Below are positions 13,301-25,350 of a stretch of DNA of 64,000 bases, one piece after another. Origin of the DNA: Hedera helix (Eukaryota; Streptophyta; Magnoliopsida; Apiales; Araliaceae); NCBI GenBank assembly GCA_947179155.2, contig OX359269.1:53883524-53947523 (forward strand), written 5' to 3'. Under the pieces are notes generated by a model. The model saw only the letters and a list, made by a program, of their open reading frames with translations, ran no database searches and was not told the DNA's origin. Made by a program: the position numbers and the translations under genes. Every line of letters begins with the position of its first letter. Position 1 is the stretch's first letter.

Positions 13301-16300
13301 AGGGTCGTTATCAAGCAAACAAGGATTCCCATTGAACTAATGAGCAAGGGATAGCACATTGCAGTAAACTCATGATTAATGCCAAAAGATGAGATAGAAG
13401 CAACAACAAGGGCAGCACAAGATGATTCGGCATATGAGCCAAAAAGATCAGACCCCATCCCAGCAATATCCCCAACATTATCACCAACATTGTCCGCAAT
13501 GACCTGCAAAAATAACCATACAAACAGATCTTTAGTGGTTTCGCATTACCTAGAGGAGAAAATCAAAGAAGTTGACGTTGAGAATGTCATGCGGCTTACA
13601 GCTGGATTTCTTGGATCATCTTCAGGAATGTTCCTTTCAACTTTCCCCACAAGGTCAGCACCAACATCAGCAGCCTTCGTGTAGATACCACCACCAACTC
13701 TTCCAAATAGAGCCATGGAGGATCCACCAAGCCCATAACCAGTAATTGCTTCAAAAAGGCCTTCCCAATCATCTCCATAGTACAGCTTGAAGACATTGAT
13801 GATAATGTACAGAACTAAAAGACCATTTGCAGCAAGGAGAAACCCCATAACTGCACCAGATCTGAATGCAGTTATGAAAGCTTTTCCAACACCCTTTCTT
13901 GCTTCTAAAGTTGTCCTTGCATTCGCATATGTAGCAATTTTCATCCCAAGGAAACCAGACACAACAGAAGTGATGGCGCCAAGCAAAAATGATATGGTGC
14001 TGAAGACAGCAGTGGCAAGTGCTGGCTTGCACAACTTAAACGGGCTGTAAGTGCATGGCTGGCTCTTTGTGCTGAAGCTCTCAACAGACCCCAGGAAAAG
14101 GAAAATCAGAATTGCAAAAGCAACCATGAAAACACCAACATACTGATATTCAGTAAATAGAAAGGATGTTGCACCTGTAACATTCATGTCAACCAAAAAT
14201 TTATACAAGCACAAAAGCACTATAGCAAGTTGTTCAAAAGAAAGAAATAGAAACTATGTTAAGAAAATGATACACAACACAAATCAAAATCATAAGAGTC
14301 TTAACACAGCTTAATGTGACCAAAAATACTAGTGTGCACATCGAATAGAATAATGAATAATCTGAAGAGAAGAAGAAAAAGAAACAGTCTCAAAGAGAAA
14401 ACAACAATAATCTTTTAGGCAACTAATAAGCTGATTTGTAAAGCCAGCTTCAAATGCACAGGAAGCAGCCAGACAAAATTAGGTTTTAAATCGCAGGTTT
14501 CAGTCTTGATGAAATAAATAACCAAAGCTAATAGCTGGTAATGGTCAGTGGATCTCCATGCATTGATTTAAAATATTAAACAATTTAAAATCAGTATTTA
14601 ACATCCACAAAGCTCTATAAAGAAAGAATATTAAACCATATAGCCAGTTGAAAATAGTTTTCTAGGAAAACCATAACACCCAAGTAATGATTTTCTGATA
14701 GAGAGGAGTAAAATTCTTTGTGAACAATCAACTACACAAACTAAGAAAAAGTTCCTCCAGATAAGAGTAATCAACCCTGCCGAAAGCAAAGCCGAACCTC
14801 ACCCACAATTGTAATGAAAATTAATTAAAGAACAAATTATAAGCGCTTATTGCAAGTAGTAGTTTCTTTGGGCTTATTTTTTTCCTTTTTCCACGAGATT
14901 TAAATTAAAAAAGAAACTGAACTTCTCACCACAAACCAATATCCTCTTTGACTCAATTACTAACAAAACCCACAAACCAATATCCTCTTTGACTCAATTA
15001 CTAACAAAACTGAATATACTTTGATTAAGAGCATCTCCAGCAGTTGGACTATCTCATAGACTATATTTAGTCCATATGACATTAACAGATGTTCTTTAGT
15101 TTTCAATCCTTCCAACATATGAATTTTTCCGTGGACTATAATATAAAAAGATTAAAATAATCAATAAATTAAAAAAAACTTCAATCATCCTCCCACCCTC
15201 CAATTTAAATATATTTAAAATTATAGTCCATGGACTATCTTATTCCTTATATAGTCCTTTCGATCCACCGAAAAATCCCATAGACTATATTTAGTCTAGG
15301 ATTGATGAAATGGCCCAAGTATAGTAGATTTACAAGTGTAGCCACTAACACTAACAATAATAGTACCGACAAACGTAAGCACCTCATCAGTACAAATAAT
15401 TATCAACTTTCCCAGGTAGCAATAAACTATTCCTACATCAACTAATACATTGCTACTAAAATATAATTAACAACAGACAAATAACAACCAACCAACCAAA
15501 GTGATATCTGTTTAATCAAATACCATAATGTGCGATACACTTAATACTCCTGTTATCAAAAATATACTTAATACTCCCTCCTATATGTAGGACACGTGGA
15601 ACTGAAAAAATATATATATAAGCAATAGTTATTTGGATACCGCAGAGGATACTAACTCCCCAATATCCAAGTAACAATAGAAAAACTAATAAAAGACATC
15701 ACTTTGAACCAAAAATACTTTTCTTAAAAACAGGGAGCAGATCTGCCAGAAAATCCAGCTCATGCGCAACATCAATGCTCTTCAATAGCATTATTAAATC
15801 CCAACCCCGCTTGGTGATAAAGAAAAATAAAACCTTATAGTGAAATTTAAGTCAGTAAAGAATTTTTAAAAATCCCAATTAGCCAAAGCACAAATATAAA
15901 ACTAATTATTTGTCAATATTTCACTACTTATCTTTCTCCCCATTTCTCAGGACCAAATGATTTACCAAAGAGTGTGTGCTTATATATATATATGTGATCT
16001 GGCAATGAAATTGAGTGCTATGAAATTGAACTATCCAAAGATGAAGCTCACCTTCAGAGATAGCATTCTGTATTTCAGCACACTTAACGACGACGTTGTG
16101 GTCATTGATACCTTCCTCCTCTTCAATCAAGAAATCGTTGTAGCCATTCTTATTATTGTTCCTCGGAGACGACGAGTTCCTCTCCGGTGACACCTTCACT
16201 CGAGAGACTAATACCCATTGCATGAGAGAAAAAATGATTCCGACTACTGCACAGACCGGAATCACTATCTCCGTCCCTAGATCTGATAGGAACACCGCCA

Positions 16301-16304
16301 CCAT
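10343..16304 (-). CDS. AVP1: Vacuolar H+-translocating inorganic pyrophosphatase, type I (VPP)
   Basis: Eight exons in transcript order: 16052-16304, 13600-14174, 13124-13503, 11994-12080, 11560-11890, 10865-11275, 10632-10691 and 10343-10549. They join without a break to 767 aa, the normal family length. The protein is a multi-span tonoplast pump that couples PPi hydrolysis to proton import into the vacuole. Visible signatures are the PPi-binding DVGADLVGK (about residues 254-262), the adjacent NVGDNVGDIAGMGSD acidic motif, GNTTAA near residue 538 (the alanine is typical of K+-dependent type I enzymes), and GDTIGDPLKDTSGPSLN near the C terminus. The start is set by MVAVFLSDLGTEI followed by the first membrane span. 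All motifs are intact. Intron 1 (14175-16051) and intron 3 (12081-13123) contain transposon insertions. Confidence 0.97.
12588..12764. mobile_element. hAT MITE (177 bp) in H+-PPase intron 3
   Basis: Terminal inverted repeats CAGGGCCGGCCCTGAG (left) and CAGGGTCGGTCCTAAGAG (right, read in reverse) match the common plant hAT end. The 8-mer CTTAAAAG is repeated exactly at 12580-12587 and 12765-12772, a perfect hAT target duplication. The interior has two GCACAGGGCCC-type stretches and no open frame. Confidence 0.9.
14930..15010. repeat. 41-bp direct tandem duplication in H+-PPase intron 1
   Basis: The unit starting CACAAACCAATATCCTCTTT is present twice back to back (14930-14969 and 14971-15010) with no visible mismatch. 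This suggests a recent slippage or unequal exchange event. Confidence 0.9.
15029..15303. mobile_element. MITE, GAGCATCTCCAGCA family, truncated copy
   Basis: Begins GAGCATCTCCAGCAG and contains repeated ATAGACTATATTTAGTC blocks. It is homologous, in opposite orientation, to the element at 43709-44042, sharing the TCATATGGACTAAATATAGTCCAT region and the AT-rich core. The right terminal repeat (TGCTGGAGATGCTC) is missing here, so this copy is 3' truncated. It lies in intron 1 of the H+-PPase gene. Confidence 0.75.
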
Positions 16305-17626
16305 TGTAGTAGGTCGCCGGAACCCTAGAAGTTTCCGGAAGTCACCGGCCTGAAGGTGAAGTATAAGAACTGTGGGAGAAAAGGAAGCGAGAGCTTACTG
16401 GAGGGTTTGGTAGCAATAAGGGGGGACTGATGATGATTTATAGGGAGAAGAGATAAAACCCGAGGACTTGGTATGACTATGATGCGGTTAGTCTTTTTGT
16501 GTTTATGTTGTGGTTTCACTCTGGTTCGTCTATTTCGTCGTGATTTGGTATGAGAAAGAACTAAGACAATCAAACGGCTGATAATGTGGAAGCGGTGTTA
16601 GTGCGTGGGTCAACGTGGCACGCAGTTACCGGTAAAAGGATAGGGAGGAATACTAAGAAAATAAACTGCGCACACTTCGACACATCAGTGGTACAAATAG
16701 AATCAATCTTTTCCCCTTTATTTGCTCTTTTGGCATCAATTCAGTAAGGATTTGTCCACGTGCCCTTTGTATGGGATGGGACAGCTATATCTTCTTTCTT
16801 TTATTATTAAGAATATATTTTACAACATTTTCTATAATTTTACAACATCTGTCAGACTTTTCTTTTTTGGTATAATTCTCTCCGCCCACCAAAATGTATC
16901 TTATTATTGTAAATTGGTTGAAAGTATTATTAACAATAAAATTGTTATTTTTAAAACTTACATAAATTATATTAATTGTAAAATTTTAGAGTTTAAAAAG
17001 TTTATATTCTTTTCATTTCAAATTATAAAATTAATATTGACTTTTTTAAAATTAATTTAAGATATTTTTAAACTTAAAATTGACACAAATTAATTTAGTT
17101 TATATTAATATAATTATGAATATCATAAACTATCTTAAAAGCATTACTAGTTATAAAATTTATTATTTTTTAAATTTATATAAATTATGTCAAATTTGAG
17201 TTTAAAAATATTTTAAATTAATTTTAAAAAAAATAATATTAATCTTATAATTTGAAATAGAGATAACTTAATGTAAAATATTGAATAATAAAAAAACTGT
17301 CAAGTTAAAGCCTAATTTCCTAAAACACTAAATATTTCTAAGTTAGTTAAAGTAATTAATTAAATCTATGTGTGAATTAAGATTCATATCCCATCCTAGT
17401 TAAATCCGTTATTTATATATAAAAGTACGTAAAGCGATCTTTTTAATTGAAAAGCTCATTGAGTCAACCTTTAATTACTTAGTAGTTAAGTCGGTTAATT
17501 TATCCTCAATTAATAGTTAACTCGGTTAATTTCTCCTATCTCACGCAAGTCTTTATTAAGGTTTGGCATGATTTGGTATATCAACCGTTTATCTTCTCAA
17601 TTACTCCTTGAGTTGATTTGATATAT
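16305..17626. other. H+-PPase upstream region and AT-rich intergenic DNA
   Basis: The first 250 bases or so are the leader and proximal promoter of the minus-strand H+-PPase gene; an AACGTGGCAC G-box-like site lies near 16610-16622. From about 16870 to 17280 the DNA forms a loose inverted repeat with CTCTCCGCCCACC at one end, probably a decayed Stowaway-like MITE. No gene seen. Confidence 0.4.
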
Positions 17627-19985
17627 CTTGAGAGAGGATCGCCAGGGGGACGAAACCATTTTGTTGAGGCATGCGGTTTACCCATAATTCCAGTGCATTG
17701 AAGGTTTTGCGGTGATTAGAAAATGTGGGAGCGGTTAAGAAAGCTGTTGAAACAGGGGATGCCCAGGGATGAAGTCAGAAAACAATTTCAGTGGAGTCAA
17801 AATTGTTATTAAGCTATAAATAATTTAGTGGGGGTTCGGGGGCAACGCCCCCGAATTAATTTTTTTTAATACTTTTGTACTCTCGGGTCACACATATATA
17901 TATAATGTATACTATATTACAATGACAATATAATAACTAATAATATATGGTATATATACATTATATTGACTCATATTAGATTTTTCTAATCACAACTATT
18001 CATAAATAATTAATTTATTAATTATTTTGAAAAATAATATAAATTAAATTATTATTTAGTTTAAAAATATTATAGAAAGAGATACATATATTTAGGGTAT
18101 ATGAGTCATGTGATTAAAATTTGATTGAGAAAGTTATAAATTTTCAATTTGACCCCGTATAATAAAAAATTTATAAAATTTGAGTGGTGTCAATTTATAT
18201 ATAATACTTAAAATTTTTAAAATTTATCATACATTATAAAATTAAAAAAAAAATTCAGTGGGGTCAATTGACCCACTCAACTCCACCTAGCTTTGCCACT
18301 GGGGATGCCCTCTTTGGAACTATCGACGCCTGGTTGATTCGTAATTTAACCGGAGGGACTAAGGGCGGTTTGCATGTCACTGACGTCTCGAATGCATCCC
18401 GTACTATGCTCATGAATCTCAAAACACTTGATTGGGACAAACCAACGTTGGAAGCATTAGGAATTCCTATTGGAATTCTGCCCAAAATTGTTAGCAACTC
18501 TGAGATAATTGGAAAAGTAGCAAAGGGATGGCCTATTGTGGGAATCCCTATTGCTAGCTGTCATGGTGATCAACATGAAGCGATGGTGGGGCAAGCTTGT
18601 GGAAAAGGGGAAGCCAAAAGCACTTACGGAACTGGGGCTTTCACACTTCTCAACACAGGTGAGCAGGTGATCAAATCAAATAACGGGTTCTTAAGCACTA
18701 TAGCATTTAAACTCGGCCCAAAAGCTCCTCCAAATTATGCTCTGGAGGGATCAATTGCTATTTGCTGGAGCTGTAGTTCAGTGGCTTAGACATAGTCTTG
18801 GCATAATTAGTAATGCAAAAGGCATTATGAAGTTGGCATTAGAGGTTGATTCCACAGGTGGAGTTTACTTTGTGCCAGCATTTAATGGTTTGTTTTCTCC
18901 TTGGCGGCGTGATGATGCTCGTGGAGTTTGTATTGGAATTACAAGGTGTTCAGACAAATCTCACATTGCTCGGGCTGTGCTTGAAAGCATGTGTTTCCAG
19001 GTAAAAGATGTTTTGGATTCAATGCAAAAGGAAGCAGTTGTAGCGGAAAGTAAGGAGAAGTTCTTGCTTAGGGTCGATGGTGGTGCTACTAGTAACCTTT
19101 TGCCTTTTGCAGTCATGAAGTTTCACCAATCTACTAGAAGAACCACACCCTGACCCCTAAGAAAAAGAAATTAGTTAATTATTTCATACTGAAACAACAA
19201 AAGACAGCGTGTTAAGAAAGGTTAAAATGTTTAAAAAAAATAAAAGAAAAAGAGGAAGGGTGAAACCACAGAGGAAGTGTATTTAATTAATGATCAATGA
19301 GACATGGATGGCCTATCTGTATACTGTCATCCTAGCAAAGTGATGTTGCTTTTCAATGTTTCAAGATACGTCTTTGTTCTTCTTTCAAGTATAAAAAGCA
19401 TGGATCATATCTTAAGTTTTTACATAAAAAAAAGCTCAGCCTTGCCTAGAAGTTTATTACAGCTGGCAAACTGAAGGGATGGTTGGTGGTTGATAGAAAT
19501 CTGGCATACTCCAGTCCAATTTTTCACCGACTTGCATAAATTATCAAGTGTCAGGACTCGGGAAACAACTCTACAGCTGTTACTTACATTTTGTGATCTC
19601 TTTCATGCATATTCAGTCCATCCCTTTCATTAGTTTTGTTCAATTATTTCAGGAATTTATATTCTCGCCGGACACATTTATTGTCACTTGGATGATTTCA
19701 AAGAATATCATGCTAAGCAGTAAGCACCTGTTATCTTGTGTACTCATGGTTCCTTCCCTTTGATTTTTTAATTTTTTTAGTGGGCTACTTATTTCTACTG
19801 TCTGTAATGGGGTCTTATAATCATATATACTTTTGAGTCTCTCAAATTGTGACTTGCAGGTAGATTTGTTAGGTAAGCCAGTGGTAAGACCAGCTGCTGA
19901 CGTCGAAACCACAGCTCTTGGAGCCGCTTATGCTGCCGGATTAGCTGTTGGGGTTTGGACAGAAGATTGGGTCTTCAATTATTAA
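17627..19985 (+). pseudogene. GLI1: Glycerol kinase pseudogene, interrupted by a transposon
   Basis: The decayed reading frame covers the middle and C-terminal part of a FGGY-family glycerol kinase (glycerol + ATP to glycerol 3-phosphate). Fragments in order: GGRNHFVEACGLPI (from about 17650), ENVGAVKKAVETGDA (to 17764), then after a transposon GDALFGTIDAWLIRNLTGG (from 18298), YGTGAFTLLNTG, VYFVPAFNGLFSPWRRDDAR and, after a retained intron, VDLLGKPVVRPAADVETTA to a stop at 19983-19985. Lesions: missing 5' third, a small deletion after GLPI, TGA in place of a Trp codon near 17711, the insertion at 17765-18300, and one extra T near 18761 shifting the frame. The C terminus is shorter than usual. 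Retained introns show this is a duplicated, not a retrocopied, pseudogene. Confidence 0.9.
17765..18300. mobile_element. 536-bp non-autonomous element inserted in glycerol kinase exon, 10-bp TSD
   Basis: GGGGATGCCC is present exactly at 17755-17764 and 18301-18310, and the glycerol kinase frame reads continuously (TGDA/GDALFG) if one copy and the insert are ignored. The ends are weakly inverted: AGGGATGAAGTCAG at left and AGTGGCAAAGCTAGG at right in reverse. The 9-10 bp duplication points to a Mutator-like element. The interior has the hairpin TTCGGGGGCAACGCCCCCGAA near 17836 and is otherwise AT-rich with no coding frame. Confidence 0.85.
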
Positions 19986-21337
19986 AGACGACAATATTAT
20001 TTTTTTGCTAAAGACGACATATTTTGACTCGATTATAACATCGACTTTGATATTGATGTTAACATGAAGTTGTCCGTGCTGTAAGAATTAAGATGCTTAG
20101 CGGTTTAATATCTACCATGGTGCATAAGATAGTAATAGTTTTAAAGTTCCAGCAACATAATAAACATCATCTCAGGACAACCAGAATGTAATTGTATTTT
20201 TCAGCAAAGACCAATCTTTCTTTCTTCCACGCTAGTTCATATAAACTCCATACACCCATAGTTTATTAAACTATAGACGATAGATAAATGAATTGGTTCC
20301 CAAAGCAGTAGTCCTCCTGTTAACAACACGAAACCTGGATTATTCAATAATAATAATAAAAGGATTGCTTTGTTTATTTATTAATTATTCACTAAACTTT
20401 TAGTTAGTTAAGTTGTTTGGTTTGATTGAAGAGTAATTAACAAATGAATACGAGTATTTATGTGTTTTTATTAATTAGTTAGTTGACAATCCACATGCAT
20501 GTAATTGCTTGGGTTAAGAACTTAGGCTACTATGCAATGATGTTGTCTTCGACAAAAAGACTTGCTTATTATTGAGGGAGTGTTCCCTTGGCATCTTCCT
20601 TTTTCTCAAGGAACACCAAATTATGTCATCTTATGACTTTTTGACTATTAAAAGGGATTTAGGACTATATATATATATAAGGTAGTGATTTATAATAATT
20701 ATTTATTACAAATATTATTTTAATAAATTTATTTTAAACTGTCTATTGCTATATTTAACGGCTCAAAATAAAATTTCTTTTCATTGTCGTTGCTAGTAAA
20801 AATAGAGATTTTTTTTTTTTTTTAACGATTCAAGTAATGAAAATATTAACCCCACTTTAAAATTAAATAAGATCCAACCACTTGAAATAGTAAAATAACA
20901 GTATGTAAACGTTTGAATTCAATCATGCGCTTTCTTTCTTTTGAAACGGCAAAATTCGAGTAACAGAAATCCGGAAAAAGGAGAATTATTATTAGGAGTA
21001 CATATATAACATTACCAAATTCAACTTCAAATCCATATGTATATTGAGCATTGAAAAGTACTAGTACATTTAGAATATTGGGCAACCTGCCGCCTAGAAT
21101 TGATCGGGTGGGTCATGATCAGGCATCAATCCACGGTCAACAATAAGCCACGTGGACGGTGACCGCAGTTAGCATCATTAGCTTATGAAAGTTGAAGGCA
21201 CTATATGACGAGTAATTGACATTTATACGGCAGCGCATTTCTTACTTTTGCTAAAACTGGAAGGAGCGTAACATTCATGGCTGGCATCTCACCAATAATG
21301 TCAAAAGAAAATAACACACATATATATATGGACAATA
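19986..21337. other. Intergenic AT-rich DNA
   Basis: No gene recognised. Contains short AT microsatellites and a CCACGTGG G-box palindrome near 21150. A minus-strand frame at 20846-21085 has no domain or conservation cue. Confidence 0.5.
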
Positions 21338-22932
21338 ATTCATTGACAATATTATAAAAATAAAATTATTTTTATAATAAATTTTAATTGTCTAACTGAG
21401 ATTTGACGATTTAAATGACCCTCGTCTGCAGTATAATATTTAAGTATCTGCAGTATTATATTACGGACGAGAAATATTGTCTAAAATATTCTCAGCATGT
21501 ATTCAATAAACTCATCGGCCACAGTATTATACTGCTAATGGTGAAGATTGGAGAAAACGATGACGTTTTGAATATTCACCGTCCGTAGTATTATACTGTG
21601 GACGCTAATTTAATTATAAACCTGCATTCGTTATTGTTCATTAGTAATTATTTTGAATCTCATCTTATATTATCAACTTGTCGATCTGGGTTGTTCGACT
21701 TAAGACTATTAAATTTTTTTTCTTTCTTTTTCAGTAGTATTTTTATTGATTTATATTTGTCAATTATCTCAGATAACATGAATCTGCAAAAATACTACGC
21801 AGAAAAAAAAAAGAAAACTAATAGTTTTGAAAAGACACGTCCGCAGTATAATATTGCAGATGAACCTATTTACAATAATGACACCAATAATTTAATTAAA
21901 TGTATGACATTAATGTAAATATCTCTGTCTGTAGTATAATACTACAGACGGACATATTTACAATAATGTCATTAATAGTTTAATTAAATGCATGACATTA
22001 TTTTAAACGAAGATGTTTTTAAATTTTACCATTCGCAGTATTATACTGCGGACGTTGAGGACTTAAAATTCATCATCTGCATTATAATACTGTGAACGAG
22101 ATAACTAAATTTTTTTACCGTTTGCAGTTTAATACTATAAACGAAGTCTACTCGAATAAGTGCAAGAGATCTGAGTGATTTTTTGTGAAGAATCTTTGTA
22201 AAAAAACAGCAATATCGTTTTTCATAACGATATTGCTGAGTTCTTAAAGAGATTCTTGCTGGGTTCTTACAGAGATTCTTCAACAATGTTTCACCCAGAT
22301 CTCTTTCATCTTCCTCGAATGTATATCTCGTCCTTAGTTTAATACTGCGGACGATAGTTTTTTTTAATTATCCAGATCGATTGTCAAAATAATTAGAATA
22401 ATGAACAATAAGTGATATTTAAACAATGATGAATCGGTTGAAAGATTCAAAGAGCCGAGACAATGAACAATCTCTCATTTTATTTATAGTGGATTGGATT
22501 ATTCAAATTCAAAGAGCCGAAATAATTTTCTCGTCATTAATGGAGAAACGATTGTTACCCTAACGTAATCGGTTGAAATTTTCAACATTTGATTGCTACA
22601 AAAACTCAACATCCGCAGTATAATGCTGTGGATGAAGGGTAAACATAGGCACGACGTCGTTTTAAACTTTGTCGTTTGATTTACCCGTCCGTAGTATAAT
22701 AATGAAGATGATAAAGTTTCAAATTCACTGTCCGTAAAATAATACGGCTGATGATGAGTTTATTAAATAAATGTTATGGGTATTTTAGACAATATCTCTC
22801 GTCCATAGTATAATACTACAGATATCTGGATATTATATTATAGACGAGAGTCATTTAAACTATCAGATTTCAGCCTAAACGGCTGAGATTTGTTATAAGA
22901 ATAATTTTATTTTTACAACGTTGTCAATAAAT
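21338..22932. mobile_element. 1.6-kb foldback element made of repeated palindromes
   Basis: The two ends are inverted copies for at least 220 bp: ATTCATTGACAATATTATAA at left pairs with ATTTATTGACAACGTTGTAA at right (reverse), followed on both sides by matching AAATAAAATTATT, TTTAAATGA and GAGATATTGTCTAAAATA-like blocks. The inversion continues inwards (TTATTGTTCATTA near 21632 and 22402) to a centre near 22220, which itself is the hairpin CAGCAATATCG...CGATATTGCTG. About 15 degenerate copies of CGTCCGCAGTATAATACTG are spread through it. Flanks are TA repeats, so the target duplication cannot be read. No protein-coding frame is convincing. Confidence 0.75.
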
Positions 22933-22989
22933 CAGTTATATATATATATATATAATGTCTATAGTTTTTTCTAAAAGATAAAATGAGAT

Positions 22990-23420
22990 TGGGCTTGTAA
23001 CGCCCCAAAAATTTCCGCACTTTTACTTGCGGCGGATCTTGTGCGTTAATTTTGTACATCTATCGACTTAACCAATAATCTCATAATTATATTGGTTGAA
23101 TTAGTCTTATTTTAGACTATACATTAAAAATTTTTCTTAACTTTGTCCTTGGATCTTAACTTGATCTCAATCTCATAAGTATACAAGTATCAACTTGTAT
23201 TTCATCCGTATAAATGAATAACACCATATATAACGGTTTAATTTTAACCTTAAGATTTAAATATTCTATAACTTTACATGTTTCAACATCCACGATATTA
23301 AATCATTAGGACAGCTGATGCAAACATTTATCACGGGTGAATCTGTGACGCCCCGAGATCCCGACATTCCTGAATTCTATTCATTTATATTTGGATTACA
23401 TCAGCATTGACTTTAAACCA
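22990..23420. repeat. Pair of TGTRACGCCCC repeats, probable LTR-derived fragment
   Basis: TGTAACGCCCCAAAAATTTCC near 22998 and TGTGACGCCCCGAGATCCCG near 23343 start two similar stretches, each followed 45-90 bases later by a TCTTGTGCGTTAA or TCTCGTGCGTTAAAA block. Such GCCCC segments are common in plant LTR retrotransposon remnants; the assignment is by resemblance only. Confidence 0.35.
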
Positions 23421-24639
23421 CATTAACCGGAATCTCGTGCGTTAAAACTTAACCTTTGTTTTTGAAACTATTCAATTTGACCATAAATGTAGTCCATATT
23501 TTTTTTTTGGAATTATTTTAAAACTTTATCTTACATCCCTTATCTGCCTTAGGATCAACGTTTATTTACCAATCATTAGAACTTAGGTCATATATTTATT
23601 AATTTTGACCTACACTATTACAATTTTTATAATCATATATATATTCATGATTTATATAACCTGGAATTAAAGTTTCGTTATGAACTATTCATATATAGCC
23701 TTATTTATGTATACTTGTTCCTATTCAAAAATATCTTTTTACAGGCCTAGCTAGGATATGGACTGTGCGATGAAAGCTGTACACCAGTATTAGAATGAGA
23801 TTTGGAAAGGATACATACAAGAGTGGAAAATAAATAAAAGGAAACAAGCAAGCAAAGATCCCTAGCTCGGATTTCGGAATACGAAGAAAGCAAACAAAGC
23901 AATAGACCTCAAAGAAGGCAGGCGGAGTCTTTTTTCCTGATGCATGTTTGTCGATCAATTCGTTCTCCTCCCGTAAACTTTATAAAGGGGAATTAATTAG
24001 GGAGAAAAGATAAAAAAGAGAATAATAATAATTGACCGTGGGAAAAACAGAAGAAGAGAAGAGAAGAGAAGAGAAAAGAGAAGAAAAGAAAGAGAGAGAA
24101 TCAAATAGCACGCGCGGAGACAAGGAGAGGGAGGGGGTCTGACCCTTCTCCATTCTCGTTTCCCGTTTCAAAGCCCCGCTGACCATACCCGACAGTAATA
24201 ATAATTCATCACACACAACCATTAATTACTTTGTTTCAAATTTCAACCTTTTGGAAAAGGAGTCCAATCCCATCGCTCTTCCCCACTAGTGCTTTCTTTT
24301 CCCTTTTGGCCCACATCACTTTGTCAACTGTACTAGCCTTCAGTTTTCACCTGAGCCAAGGTGTGTCCAATCTCTGGTGTGTTTTATAACTTATTCTAAA
24401 TAAAACTTCACTTACTTCTCTACCTTTCTACTTTTCTTTCTTATGCGCTACCTTACGCAATCAAATTACCTATACCTAGTTTAGTTTGTTCCTTCTCAAA
24501 CTGATTGTATCTTGGGAGTATCTGACAAATAATATTTTACATCATTCGATGCCCCTCCTTCCCTCCCTCCATAAGACACAGTGCATGAGTGAGTGAGAGA
24601 TAAGAGATCAGAGAGAGCGGCAACAAAATTCTCTTCCCT
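23421..24639. other. Intergenic DNA and VQ-gene promoter region
   Basis: No gene recognised. A GA-rich tract occupies about 24045-24130. From about 24590 the plus strand becomes GA- then CT-rich, as in many plant core promoters. Confidence 0.5.
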
Positions 24640-24650
24640 CTCTATATACC
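24640..24650 (+). promoter_or_regulatory. TATA-box candidate for the VQ gene
   Basis: CTCTATATACC lies about 75-85 bases before the start codon at 24724, in a CT-rich context. This would give a short 5' leader of about 45-50 bases. Position and sequence fit, but no transcript evidence exists here. Confidence 0.45.
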
Positions 24651-24723
24651 CATATCTTTCTCTCTCCAAAACAAAAGAATAATATTAATAAGCACGGCTC
24701 TCATTTTCATTTGTATCTCTTTC

Positions 24724-25335
24724 ATGGCTGCTGCTTCTTCAAATCCCAACAACAACGTTGTCCCATGTTCAGTTCCAGTCAATGTCGGGTTCGACCCGAA
24801 TTCACCGACCAACACCACCTTCGTCCAAGCCGACCCATCAACCTTCCGGGCCGTGGTCCAAAAACTAACCGGAGCCAGCCCAGACCCATCAGTCCATAGG
24901 CTTCCGGTTACCGTCCCCTCCCGCTTAACCGCCGGAAAAGCCATCTCCTCCGGCGAGATGGGTCCACGGCGATCGGCATTCAAGCTTCAAGAACGAAGAC
25001 AGATCAGCGGAAGAAAGCTGGAAATCAAGCTAAACAACAACGGAGTAGTAGGGTACTCTTGTTTCTCCCCAAGGCAAAGGGTGATGACGATGAATAATAA
25101 TAATGGAGAGATGGTAATGGTTTCGCCCGTGTCACCTCTGGATCTGCTGCTGGCACGTGGGAGCCCAAGAACGCCCATGTCACCTGTGGAGGAGGAAGAG
25201 AAGGCCATTGCCGAAAAGGGATTTTACTTGCATCCGAGTCCACTCACTACTCCCAGAGGGTCTGAACCCGAGTTGCTCCCTCTCTTTCCTCTCCACTCAC
25301 CAACGTCACACCGTTCGCCTAATTCTGTCCCTTAA
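24724..25335 (+). CDS. VQ motif-containing protein (VQ4/VQ11-like), intronless
   Basis: A single-exon frame of 203 aa, the usual size for this group. The VQ motif FRAVVQKLTG is at residues 41-50 and matches FxxxVQxLTG. The rest is disordered and rich in Ser-Pro and Thr-Pro sites: SPVSPLDLL, RTPMSPVEEEE, HPSPLTTPRGSEPE, HSPTSHRSP. This arrangement matches the VQ proteins that are phosphorylated by MPK3/MPK6 and bind WRKY factors in the nucleus (VQ4/MVQ1 group, established for Arabidopsis). A basic KLQERRQISGRKLEIK segment may aid nuclear import. It should act as a negative regulator of defence gene expression by analogy (inference). A CT microsatellite (25351-25378) starts 16 bases after the stop codon. 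Confidence 0.93.
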   Translation: MAAASSNPNNNVVPCSVPVNVGFDPNSPTNTTFVQADPSTFRAVVQKLTGASPDPSVHRLPVTVPSRLTAGKAISSGEMGPRRSAFKLQERRQISGRKLEIKLNNNGVVGYSCFSPRQRVMTMNNNNGEMVMVSPVSPLDLLLARGSPRTPMSPVEEEEKAIAEKGFYLHPSPLTTPRGSEPELLPLFPLHSPTSHRSPNSVP

Positions 25336-25350
25336 TTTATTATTTTTTTA

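Noticed and set aside
11567..14050. Several long plus-strand frames over the H+-PPase exons
   Set aside because: They are antisense shadows of conserved exons whose minus-strand translation matches the family throughout.
21424..22849. Palindromic repeats considered as a CRISPR-like array
   Set aside because: Copies are degenerate, irregularly spaced, in a plant genome, arranged as a foldback, with no cas genes.
24642..24983. Minus-strand 113-codon frame opposite the VQ gene
   Set aside because: Shadow of the GC-rich VQ coding sequence; the plus strand carries the VQ motif.
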